From assembly GCA_902797415.1 (NCBI GenBank), contig CADBSQ010000097.1, positions 1 through 8,842 of the forward strand: 8,842 bases of DNA, written 5' to 3'. The notes under the pieces are model-generated. The model ran no database searches, was not told where the DNA came from, and worked only from the letters and a program-made list of their open reading frames with translations. Every line of letters starts with the position of its first letter. Positions within the stretch are counted from its first letter, which is position 1. The stretch comes from an uncultured Erysipelotrichaceae bacterium. GTDB lineage: Bacteria; Bacillota_I; Bacilli_A; RF39; UBA660. Below are positions 1 through 5,141 of the stretch, one piece after another. The position numbers were made by a program, and so were the translations under genes.

Positions 1-450
1 CTTGCTAAAAATCTAAACTGTCAAGTCGATGCAGTTGATATTAGTAAAGAAGCATTATCTTTAGCAAAAGAAAACGCAAAACTTAATAACACTAAAATAT
101 CTTTTTCACAAAAAGATATTTTAAAGGATTATGATTTTGATAAAAAATACGATTTAATAGTATCAAACCCACCATACGTAAAACGTGATGAAATAGTAAC
201 CGAAAACACAAAATATGAACCAAGTATTGCACTTTATCCAAAAACAGATGACATAATCTTTTACAAAAAAATAATTAGTTTCTCAAAAAACATAATAAAG
301 AAAAATGGTTTAATTGCATTTGAGATAGGATCTACTCAAGGAGCCAGAATAAAAAAAATTGCATTAGATGCTTATCCGAATGCAACAGTGGAAATTTCTA
401 AAGATTATAATAATTTTGATAGGTATGTATTTATAAAAATGAATAATTAA
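1..450 (+). CDS. prmC: PrmC, release factor glutamine methyltransferase (5'-truncated by window edge)
   Basis: The last 149 codons of an SAM-dependent methyltransferase, open from base 1 and ending at TAA 448-450. The N-terminal helical domain and the glycine-rich SAM motif lie upstream of the window. Visible parts are the acidic SAM-ribose loop (VDAVDISKEAL, visible residues 9-19), the hallmark NPPY catalytic motif (visible residues 56-59, bases 166-177), and the following EPSIALYP segment, equivalent to the EPxxAL signature of PrmC/HemK. The family methylates the glutamine of the GGQ motif in release factors RF1 and RF2, which speeds peptide release in the cytoplasm. NPPY alone occurs in other N-methyltransferases, but NPPY plus EPxxAL plus a spoIIR neighbour fits prmC; in Bacillus, prmC also directly precedes spoIIR. 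The gap to spoIIR is 31 bases. Confidence 0.93.
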   Translation, partial: LAKNLNCQVDAVDISKEALSLAKENAKLNNTKISFSQKDILKDYDFDKKYDLIVSNPPYVKRDEIVTENTKYEPSIALYPKTDDIIFYKKIISFSKNIIKKNGLIAFEIGSTQGARIKKIALDAYPNATVEISKDYNNFDRYVFIKMNN

Positions 451-455
451 TAATA
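426..455 (+). promoter_or_regulatory. Possible forespore (sigma-F/G type) promoter for spoIIR, weak
   Basis: TGTATT (426-431), a 17-base spacer and AATAATA (449-455) resemble the sigma-F/sigma-G pattern (TGMATA, then CATAMTA). In Bacillus, spoIIR is transcribed in the forespore by sigma-F, so such a promoter is expected here. The region is so AT-rich that this match could easily be chance, and the GG typical of sigma-F -10 elements is absent. Confidence 0.15.
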
Positions 456-481
456 AATTTTTACAATATATTTAGGGGGTT

Positions 482-1015
482 ATGAAAAAATTTATATTAA
501 TATTCTTTTTTTTGTACTATTGTTTTACGTCATCGTATATAGATATACCAAAAAGTTCATTTCGCATCAGGGTTATTGCCAATTCAAACTCTAGCACAGA
601 TGTTATAAACAAACAGATAATATATAATTCGGTTATAAAAAAAATAAACAATATTATAAATAATTCTTCAAATCTAGACGAATCATATGTTTTAATTTTA
701 AACAACAAAAAATCATTAAATAATAATATTAAAAAAACATTTATAAAAAACAATATTAAAGAAAAATATAAAATCTATTATGGTTACAATTTTTTTCCAG
801 AGAAAAAATATAAGAATAATCTTTATAAGTCTGGTAGTTATAGATCATTAGTAATTATAATAGGAAACGGGAAAGGAAAAAACTGTTGGTGCAGTATTTA
901 TCCAGAAACATGTTTTATAACAAAAAATAATAAAAAAGAATATCGATTTCTTATAAAAGATATTCTTTTTTATTGCAAAAAAAAGCAAGTGATAATTAAC
1001 AAATTATATATATAA
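482..1015 (+). CDS. spoIIR: SpoIIR, forespore-to-mother-cell signalling protein (sigma-E activation)
   Basis: A 177-residue protein with a hydrophobic signal or anchor segment (residues 4-19), so it is exported. Two family blocks identify it: FRIRVIANSNS (residues 27-37), matching RLRILANSDS in B. subtilis SpoIIR, and GNGKGKNCWCSIYPETCF (128-145), matching the GNGxGxNWWCxxxPxxCF block. In Bacillus, SpoIIR is made in the forespore under sigma-F, crosses into the intermembrane space and triggers SpoIIGA to process pro-sigma-E in the mother cell. The protein is shorter than the B. subtilis one (about 224 residues) and lacks its long charged C-terminal tail. It is very Asn/Lys/Ile-rich (24 Asn). 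The Shine-Dalgarno-like AGGGGG (474-479) is only two bases from the ATG, unusually close, which may lower translation. The MKK plus hydrophobic start supports ATG 482. Position after prmC matches Bacillus. Confidence 0.93.
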   Translation: MKKFILIFFFLYYCFTSSYIDIPKSSFRIRVIANSNSSTDVINKQIIYNSVIKKINNIINNSSNLDESYVLILNNKKSLNNNIKKTFIKNNIKEKYKIYYGYNFFPEKKYKNNLYKSGSYRSLVIIIGNGKGKNCWCSIYPETCFITKNNKKEYRFLIKDILFYCKKKQVIINKLYI

Positions 1016-1039
1016 ATATATATAATTTAATCACTTGCT
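984..1039 (+). repeat. Long hairpin covering the spoIIR stop codon
   Basis: Two nested inverted repeats: an outer 10-bp perfect stem (984-993 with 1030-1039, AGCAAGTGAT/ATCACTTGCT) and an inner 12-bp perfect A+T stem (1001-1012 with 1017-1028) with a 4-base loop. The spoIIR TAA (1013-1015) begins in the loop. On the plus strand no T-run follows, so it is not a canonical terminator in the spoIIR direction; it may block 3'-exonuclease decay. On the minus strand a run of T follows (complement of A 977-984), so it would terminate minus-strand transcripts. Confidence 0.6.
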
Positions 1040-1115
1040 ATAAACAATATAACACAACTTTTTAAAAAAGTAAAGTATTTTTTTTAATAATAATATAATT
1101 TTAATGGAGGTATAA

Positions 1116-1634
1116 ATGTACATATTATATTTAATAATTCTAGCAACTTCATTAAGTATGGATGCCTTCAGTGTTTCACTGAGTATAGGTAATTATATTA
1201 AGAATAAGTTTATTTTTTCTTTAATAATTTGTGTATTTCATTTTTTATTTTCCATATCGGGTTATTACTTAGGATTTCTTTTAAATAATTATGTACATAA
1301 TACTGATATGATTGCTTTTATTATTTTTTTATACATTGCTGTCAATATGTATCAAGAAAGAAAAAATAAACAACCCAAAATAAATATTAACTTTCTAAGT
1401 ATTTTTTTAGTTACAATAGGAGTAAGTATAGATAGTTTTGGAGTAGGTATAACTATTACACAAAACATTTTACTATCAGCGACAATTATATCACTTTTTG
1501 CTTTTTCCTTTACTTATATAGGTTTAATTTTAAATAAATATCTCCAAGAAAATAATTTTTCTATAATAGGTATAATAATTTTATTTATAATAAGTATTGT
1601 ACATTTACATAAATTTATTTTTAATTTTGTTTGA
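1116..1634 (+). CDS. mntP: MntP-family membrane protein, probable Mn2+ exporter
   Basis: A 172-residue polytopic membrane protein with about six hydrophobic segments (roughly residues 2-22, 33-55, 64-78, 92-113, 118-138, 148-167). The two halves each carry the MntP signature with an intramembrane aspartate: SMDAFSVS (14-21, Asp16) and SIDSFGVG (104-111, Asp106). These repeated Asp motifs define the MntP family, which exports manganese and protects against Mn2+ excess. The related sporulation protein YtaF shares the fold, and I cannot exclude it from sequence alone. In B. subtilis, an MntP homologue (ywlD) also lies between spoIIR and rpiB, which favours MntP. GGAGG at 1106-1110 lies five bases before the ATG. 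It is the only gene here ending in TGA (1632-1634); a TAA follows two codons later. The stop overlaps the rpmE -35 element. No PRPP- or yybP-ykoY-like riboswitch was visible upstream. Confidence 0.8.
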   Translation: MYILYLIILATSLSMDAFSVSLSIGNYIKNKFIFSLIICVFHFLFSISGYYLGFLLNNYVHNTDMIAFIIFLYIAVNMYQERKNKQPKININFLSIFLVTIGVSIDSFGVGITITQNILLSATIISLFAFSFTYIGLILNKYLQENNFSIIGIIILFIISIVHLHKFIFNFV

Positions 1635-1658
1635 TTTTAACAAAATATGTGTTATAAT
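1631..1658 (+). promoter_or_regulatory. Sigma-A promoter of rpmE (extended -10)
   Basis: TTGATT (1631-1636), a 16-base spacer and TATAAT (1653-1658) preceded by TG-T (1650-1652), giving a perfect extended -10. Predicted start is near 1665, leaving a leader of about 50 bases, the longest among the promoters seen here. The -35 overlaps the mntP stop codon. Confidence 0.75.
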
Positions 1659-1675
1659 ACTGAGGAATTTAATTT

Positions 1676-1697
1676 CTATGTCACCCAGGTGATATGG
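1676..1697 (+). promoter_or_regulatory. rpmE leader hairpin, candidate L31 autoregulatory RNA
   Basis: Bases 1676-1684 pair with 1689-1697 around a CCAG loop (nine pairs, two of them G-U; core TCAC/GTGA). The hairpin ends two bases before the Shine-Dalgarno AAAGGAGAG (1700-1708). Ribosomal protein L31 leaders, including a Firmicutes type, are known RNA classes in which L31 is thought to repress its own synthesis. The position and dedicated promoter fit this, but I cannot match it to a covariance model by eye. Confidence 0.5.
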
Positions 1698-1714
1698 CGA
1701 AAGGAGAGAAAATT

Positions 1715-1933
1715 GTGAAAAAAAATTTACATCCTACTATTAAAGACTGCACTGTAACATGTGATTGTGGAGCTACTTTTAAAACAAAATCTACAAAAGA
1801 GGAAATACATGTTGAATCATGTAACAATTGTCATCCATTCTACACTGGTGCACAAGGAAAATTTAAAAAGACTGGTAAAGTTGAAAAATTTTATGAAAAA
1901 TACAAAGATAGTATAAACGACAATAAAAAATAA
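1715..1933 (+). CDS. rpmE: Ribosomal protein bL31, zinc-binding form
   Basis: A 72-residue large-subunit protein. From the GTG at 1715 it reads MKKNLHPTIKDCTVTC, the usual L31 N-terminus; AAAGGAGAG (1700-1708) sits at proper spacing. An in-frame ATG at 1694 would add seven codons, but these consist of the Shine-Dalgarno itself and overlap the leader hairpin, so that start is rejected. Cys16, Cys18, Cys36 and Cys39 form the CxC...CxxC zinc site of the C+ type, and CNNCHPFYTG is the family core signature. L31 helps bridge the two ribosomal subunits. C+ forms are typical under zinc sufficiency and are replaced by a C- paralogue in some species; none is visible here. A Lys/Asp/Asn-rich tail makes it slightly longer than the 66 residues of B. 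subtilis RpmE. It has its own promoter and ends in a terminator shared with the convergent gene. Confidence 0.96.
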   Translation: MKKNLHPTIKDCTVTCDCGATFKTKSTKEEIHVESCNNCHPFYTGAQGKFKKTGKVEKFYEKYKDSINDNKK

Positions 1934-1960
1934 GTTGAGTGAAAATTCAACTTATTTTTT
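1925..1960. terminator. Bidirectional rho-independent terminator between convergent genes
   Basis: A 14-bp perfect stem: 1925-1938 (six A, then TAAGTTGA) pairs with 1947-1960 (TCAACTTA, then six T) around an 8-base loop. The A-run on one flank and T-run on the other let it work on both strands. It includes the rpmE stop codon (1931-1933) and touches the stop of the minus-strand gene (1960-1962). Confidence 0.88.
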
Positions 1961-2835
1961 TATAATGAGCCTTTAATCCTTGATATACTTTCTGTTATTC
2001 GTTCTACATCAGAATCTTCTGTCTTATCTCTTTTATCACGAAATATAATACCATTCTTGGACCATATATCAATTTCTGGACTAGAATATGACCAATTACC
2101 GTTTTTACCATGAATAGTAGTTATACAATCATTATGTGTCCTCTTAAATATTAATAAATTGCCATTTTTAAAATGTAGTGTATCAGAAATAATAAAATTC
2201 TCATCTTCTAAGTATTCTTTAATAATGATACTCAAATCAATAAATTGATCCTGATCTCTATCAGTAATCGAGCAAATATCTTCGAATACCTTTAATATAT
2301 CTAAAGGGAATTCTGTCTTTAAAAAATAATCCTGAAGAGAACTTCTTTCAATATTTGATAAATCATCATCAGGTTTAGTGGTTAAAGTAACAACTAAAGC
2401 TTGATTTTCTAAACTAGTTTGGTAAGTGCTTTTTCCTGCAAGAGTATCAATCAATAACGAGTGTTCACTTACCTTATCCTCTATATTAACCAAATTAAAA
2501 TCATTATTTTCGTATTTAAATGAATAATTCTTATTATCTTTTGTTACAATTATTGCTTTTGAAATAGAGCTTTTATCTAAAACTATTGTAAATACACTAT
2601 CTGATTTCATAGACTCTACTATTATGCTATTCTTAGAAAGATATATCTCAAAGGATTCCTCAGAAGCGCCTATGCTGCTTAGAATATGTGATATTTTTAA
2701 TTTTATTTCTTTTTTTGAATATGCTTCTAATAATTCACACATTCTATTTTCCTCAACTTCATCACTTTTAAACACTATTTTATAGTATTTAGTATTTTCA
2801 CTTAAACCTTTATTCAAAAAATTCATTAAACTCAT
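1960..2835 (-). CDS. Hypothetical protein of unknown function (291 aa)
   Basis: I do not recognise this protein. It is 291 residues, with no signal peptide or membrane segment, so probably cytoplasmic. It has many Asp, Glu, Lys and Ser, an alternating hydrophobic pattern suggesting beta strands around residues 62-115 and 213-265, and helical stretches near 29-55 and 275-288. A C-terminal stretch, NGNWSYSSPEIDIWSKNG (245-262), carries the only two tryptophans. No catalytic or metal-binding motif stands out. The start is supported by a strong Shine-Dalgarno AGGGGG (complement of 2843-2848) seven bases before the ATG and an extended -10 further upstream; a second in-frame ATG lies three codons in. 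It is the only minus-strand gene in the window, interrupts an otherwise colinear block and has its own promoter and terminator. It could be an insertion specific to this lineage. Its base composition looks similar to its neighbours. Confidence 0.85.
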   Translation of the reverse strand: MSLMNFLNKGLSENTKYYKIVFKSDEVEENRMCELLEAYSKKEIKLKISHILSSIGASEESFEIYLSKNSIIVESMKSDSVFTIVLDKSSISKAIIVTKDNKNYSFKYENNDFNLVNIEDKVSEHSLLIDTLAGKSTYQTSLENQALVVTLTTKPDDDLSNIERSSLQDYFLKTEFPLDILKVFEDICSITDRDQDQFIDLSIIIKEYLEDENFIISDTLHFKNGNLLIFKRTHNDCITTIHGKNGNWSYSSPEIDIWSKNGIIFRDKRDKTEDSDVERITESISRIKGSL

Positions 2836-2861
2836 ATAATTTCCCCCTAAAGTGGTTGTAT

Positions 2862-2870
2862 ATTATAACA
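2862..2870 (-). promoter_or_regulatory. Extended -10 promoter of the minus-strand hypothetical gene
   Basis: On the minus strand TG-T-TATAAT (complement of 2862-2870) is a perfect extended -10. No good -35 lies 16-18 bases upstream, which the TG motif can compensate for. Predicted start is near 2855, about 20 bases before the ATG. Confidence 0.5.
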
Positions 2871-2881
2871 CAAAATATAAA

Positions 2882-2895
2882 ATATGCTAGTATAT
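2882..2895. promoter_or_regulatory. Near-palindrome between divergent promoters, possible operator
   Basis: ATATGCTAGTATAT is symmetric about the central CTAG apart from one G/T position pair. It falls where the -35 regions of the minus-strand gene and rpiB would overlap, so one bound protein could control both. No regulator is encoded nearby, and short palindromes are common in AT-rich DNA. Confidence 0.2.
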
Positions 2896-2907
2896 ATTTA
2901 AAAAAAT

Positions 2908-2916
2908 TGCTATAAT
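2908..2916 (+). promoter_or_regulatory. Extended -10 promoter of the rpiB operon
   Basis: TG-C-TATAAT (2908-2916) is a perfect extended -10 without a recognisable -35. Predicted start is near 2923, at the AGGAG Shine-Dalgarno itself (2923-2927), giving a leader of only about 14 bases to the ATG at 2937. Confidence 0.45.
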
Positions 2917-2936
2917 TTTACTAGGAGATGATAAAT

Positions 2937-3386
2937 ATGAAAATTGCTATTGCTAGTGATCATGCCGGTGAAGAGTATAGAAAAAAGATTATAAATCACT
3001 TTAATACTTATAATTTTTTAGATCTTAGTCCAAACAATTCACCATATGATGATTATCCTGACTTTGCATTCAAATTAGGTGAAACAATCAGAGATGGTAA
3101 AGCAGATATTGGAATTCTAGTTTGTGGAACCGGTATAGGAATGAGCATTGCATGTAATAAAGTTAAAGGTATTAGATGTGCTCACATTACAAGAGTTGAA
3201 GATGCAGAAAAAGCTAAAACACATAATGGGGCAAATGTTATTGCTTTTGGAAGCTATTTAGATATAAATCTAGTTTATGATATGGTTAAAAAATTTGTAG
3301 AAACCACAGATAAACCCGAAGAAAGACACATAAATCGAATAAATAAAATAATAAAATATGAGTCTGGTGAATATAATGAGTTATAA
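2937..3386 (+). CDS. rpiB: Ribose-5-phosphate isomerase B
   Basis: A 149-residue RpiB/LacA-family sugar-phosphate isomerase, the same length as B. subtilis RpiB (YwlF). It interconverts ribose 5-phosphate and ribulose 5-phosphate in the pentose phosphate pathway. The N-terminal MKIAIASDHAG contains the substrate-binding Asp8-His9 pair. The catalytic cysteine Cys63 is in ILVCGTGIGMSIA (residues 60-72), His96 is in the conserved THNGANVI segment, and the C-terminal RHINRINKI matches the phosphate-binding Arg region. An ATG at 2928 would add three residues but abuts AGGAG (2923-2927) with no spacing; the ATG at 2937 has nine bases of spacing and gives the canonical N-terminus, so I use it. It heads the operon with DUF1146, spoIID and spoIIQ, overlapping DUF1146 by 11 bases. 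Confidence 0.95.
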   Translation: MKIAIASDHAGEEYRKKIINHFNTYNFLDLSPNNSPYDDYPDFAFKLGETIRDGKADIGILVCGTGIGMSIACNKVKGIRCAHITRVEDAEKAKTHNGANVIAFGSYLDINLVYDMVKKFVETTDKPEERHINRINKIIKYESGEYNEL

Positions 3387-3573
3387 ACTAATTGTTTATA
3401 TATTATCTGTGCTAACAACGACTTTTGCACTTTCAAGTGTTGACTTAAATAGAATATTTAAAAAAAATAAGGTAGTTGAAGCGAATATATTTGCTATTCT
3501 ACTAATTCTTATGATGTCACACCTTGTCGCGCAATTTATAATAAACTTTATGGAGGTAAGTAAGATACTATAA
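3376..3573 (+). CDS. DUF1146 (YwzB-like) small membrane protein
   Basis: A 65-residue protein with two membrane segments (about residues 4-20 and 38-58) joined by a basic linker that includes RIFKKNK. The pattern (N-terminal helix, LNRIFKKNKVVEANIF-like linker, second helix with SHLVAQFIINF) resembles YwzB of Bacillus (DUF1146). Its function is unknown; in Bacillus the gene lies downstream of the ATP synthase operon and not far from spoIID. ATG 3376 has GGTGA (3366-3370) upstream; the earlier in-frame ATG 3358 has no ribosome site and is rejected. The gene overlaps the rpiB end by 11 bases and shares one base with the spoIID start, implying translational coupling. Confidence 0.8.
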   Translation: MSYKLIVYILSVLTTTFALSSVDLNRIFKKNKVVEANIFAILLILMMSHLVAQFIINFMEVSKIL

Positions 3574-4463
3574 TGAAAAAAAATCTTTTTTTACTGATAA
3601 TAATAATTTTTATGTTACCATTTATTTTTGTTAAAGATGAAGTAAAAAAAGAACCTAAAGAAAATAAACAAACTCTTAAAATTAATATTTATAAAAATCA
3701 AGAAACCAAAAATATAGATTTAGAAAGTTATATAATTGGTGTAGTAGCAGGTGAAATGCCTGCTAGTTTTAATATTGAAGCTTTAAAAGCTCAGGCTGTT
3801 GCTGCAAGGACATATGCACTTTATAGATATGAGAATAACAAAGTATTAAAAACAGATACATCGGAACAAGTATACATTGACAAAGAAGAAATGAAAAGAA
3901 AATGGGCTGAAAACTATGAATACTATTATAATAAAATTAAGAACGCTGTCTTAAATACTAAAAGTGAGGTAATAACATATAAGAATAAACCGATACTCGC
4001 ATATTATTTTGCTATTTCTAATGGTAATACCCAAGATTCAGAATATGTATTTAAAGAATATGATTATTTAAAAAAAGCTGAATCAATATACGACAATGAA
4101 TCAATTAAAAATTTTAAAACTAACTTTACATATACTAGAGATGATTTTATAAACAAATTAAACATTTCATGTGAAACAATCACAATAAATTATATTCATT
4201 ATAACAATAGTAATTATGTCCAAGACTTAAGCATTTGTAATAAGGTTTTTAAAGGCAATGAATTTAGAACACTTTTAGGCATAAAAAGCCCATCATTTGA
4301 AATAAATGTAAACGATAATGTAAATATTACGACTTATGGATATGGCCATGGTGTAGGAATGAGTCAATACGGAGCAAATGGTTATGCAAACCACGGATTA
4401 ACATATAAACAAATTTTAAAACATTATTATAAAAACACCAAAATAAAAAAATTTATTGTATAA
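3573..4463 (+). CDS. spoIID: SpoIID, engulfment lytic transglycosylase
   Basis: A 296-residue sporulation protein (about 343 in B. subtilis). A membrane anchor spans residues 4-20. The core motif GVVAGEMPASF (56-66) carries the catalytic Glu61, followed by EALKAQAVAARTYALY (69-84), the family signature. DTSEQVY (95-101), AISNGNTQDSEYVF (147-160) and the C-terminal GYGHGVGMSQYGANGYA (256-272) complete the SpoIID/LytB pattern. It cleaves glycan strands after SpoIIP has removed stem peptides, driving mother-cell membrane migration during engulfment; its usual partners SpoIIP and SpoIIM are not in this window. The start overlaps the DUF1146 stop (TAATG). The nearest Shine-Dalgarno, GGAGG (3552-3556), is 16 bases away, too far for efficient direct initiation, so coupling is likely. 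In Bacillus it is sigma-E-dependent; I found no convincing sigma-E site inside DUF1146. Confidence 0.96.
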   Translation: MKKNLFLLIIIIFMLPFIFVKDEVKKEPKENKQTLKINIYKNQETKNIDLESYIIGVVAGEMPASFNIEALKAQAVAARTYALYRYENNKVLKTDTSEQVYIDKEEMKRKWAENYEYYYNKIKNAVLNTKSEVITYKNKPILAYYFAISNGNTQDSEYVFKEYDYLKKAESIYDNESIKNFKTNFTYTRDDFINKLNISCETITINYIHYNNSNYVQDLSICNKVFKGNEFRTLLGIKSPSFEINVNDNVNITTYGYGHGVGMSQYGANGYANHGLTYKQILKHYYKNTKIKKFIV

Positions 4464-4486
4464 AAATCCTTTTTCTACTCACAATT
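4457..4486 (+). promoter_or_regulatory. Possible forespore (sigma-F/G) promoter for spoIIQ
   Basis: TGTATA (4457-4462), a 17-base spacer and CACAATT (4480-4486) resemble the forespore consensus (TGMATA, CATAMTA). SpoIIQ must be made in the forespore whereas SpoIID acts in the mother cell, so an internal promoter is expected here. The -10 match is imperfect (5 of 7). Confidence 0.25.
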
Positions 4487-4506
4487 TAGATTAGAAGGAG
4501 ATTTTT
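4462..4506 (+). promoter_or_regulatory. Imperfect hairpin overlapping the spoIIQ ribosome-binding site
   Basis: Bases 4462-4468 (AAAAATC) pair with 4500-4506 (GATTTTT), and after a bulged A the next bases (4469-4474) pair with 4493-4498, including G-U pairs. The 3' arm contains the spoIIQ Shine-Dalgarno AAGGAG (4495-4500), so folding could limit read-through translation of spoIIQ from the rpiB operon mRNA. A transcript starting near the proposed forespore promoter would lack the 5' arm. Confidence 0.3.
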
Positions 4507-4508
4507 AT

Positions 4509-5141
4509 ATGAAAAAGAAAAAATTAAGAACAGAAGTAAAATTATTTTTATCAATTTTGATACTTAGCTTATTTGCAGCTGGTATAATGTTTAGCAGTAG
4601 TCTTTATTCAAGCATAAATCAAAACAATAATTATGTTCCAAAGGAATCAAGCCAGCAAAGAATTATTAAAGAAGTAGTGGAAGAAGTAAAGATGCCATCT
4701 AAACCTTTTTTAGTAGATAATGTAAAAGTATCTAAAAGCTTTTATAATCCAAAACAAAATGAAGAAGAACAAATCAAATCACTAATATATTACAAAAATA
4801 CTTATATGCAAAACACTGGAATTCTTTATAATAGCGATGAAACATTTGACGTAGTTAGTTCCATGGATGGGGAAGTAACCTCCGTTACTAAAGATGAAAT
4901 ACTAGGAAATGTCGTTGAAATATCTCATTCAAACGAATTAATAACAATTTATCATTGTTTAAATGAAGTAAACGTTAAAGCAGGAGATAAAGTTAAACAA
5001 AATGATGTAATTGGTACAAGTGGTAAAGTAAATATAGACGAAGGCTATGAAAATGCATTATTATTTGAGGTTAATTATAAGGGCAATATTATTAATCCCG
5101 AAGAATTTTATAATATGAATGTGAAAGATCTAATAAATTAA
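4509..5141 (+). CDS. spoIIQ: SpoIIQ, forespore engulfment protein with degenerate M23/LytM domain
   Basis: A 210-residue bitopic protein: basic N-terminus, membrane helix about 12-33, linker, then a LytM (M23) domain at about 100-200. SFYNPKQNEEEQIKSLIYYKNTYMQNTGI (77-105) and TFDVVSSMDGEV...ILGNVVEISH (112-140) follow the Bacillus SpoIIQ pattern. In B. subtilis, SpoIIQ is made in the forespore, binds SpoIIIAH of the mother cell across the septum, and helps form the feeding channel and the engulfment ratchet. Metal ligands of active M23 enzymes are gone: the HxxxD position reads NTGIL and the HxH position reads ALL (183-185, in ALLFEV); only His149 in IYHC is left. It should therefore be a structural pseudo-enzyme, as in Bacillus but more eroded. 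AAGGAG (4495-4500) lies eight bases before the ATG. The stop overlaps the next gene's start (TAATG). Confidence 0.9.
   Translation: MKKKKLRTEVKLFLSILILSLFAAGIMFSSSLYSSINQNNNYVPKESSQQRIIKEVVEEVKMPSKPFLVDNVKVSKSFYNPKQNEEEQIKSLIYYKNTYMQNTGILYNSDETFDVVSSMDGEVTSVTKDEILGNVVEISHSNELITIYHCLNEVNVKAGDKVKQNDVIGTSGKVNIDEGYENALLFEVNYKGNIINPEEFYNMNVKDLIN

Noticed and set aside
517..753. A 78-codon antisense open frame across spoIIR
   Set aside because: It lies wholly opposite a gene with clear family motifs, has no ribosome site, and its composition mirrors the AT-rich sense codons.
1057..1085. ACTTTTTAAAAAAGT repeat followed by T8 as a spoIIR terminator
   Set aside because: The stem has only one C-G pair and almost no loop, and the T-run is displaced by six bases; too weak to call.
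1094..1099. TATAAT before mntP as its promoter
   Set aside because: No -35 and no TG extension, and the start would fall on GGAGG. In this AT-rich DNA a lone TATAAT is weak evidence.
1694..1714. Upstream in-frame ATG that would extend L31 by seven residues
   Set aside because: The extra codons are the Shine-Dalgarno and part of the leader hairpin; GTG 1715 gives the standard L31 start.
3480..3520. Possible sigma-E promoter for spoIID within DUF1146 (AATATAT ... TTATGAT)
   Set aside because: Both elements match the sigma-E consensus poorly; nothing else in DUF1146 is better.
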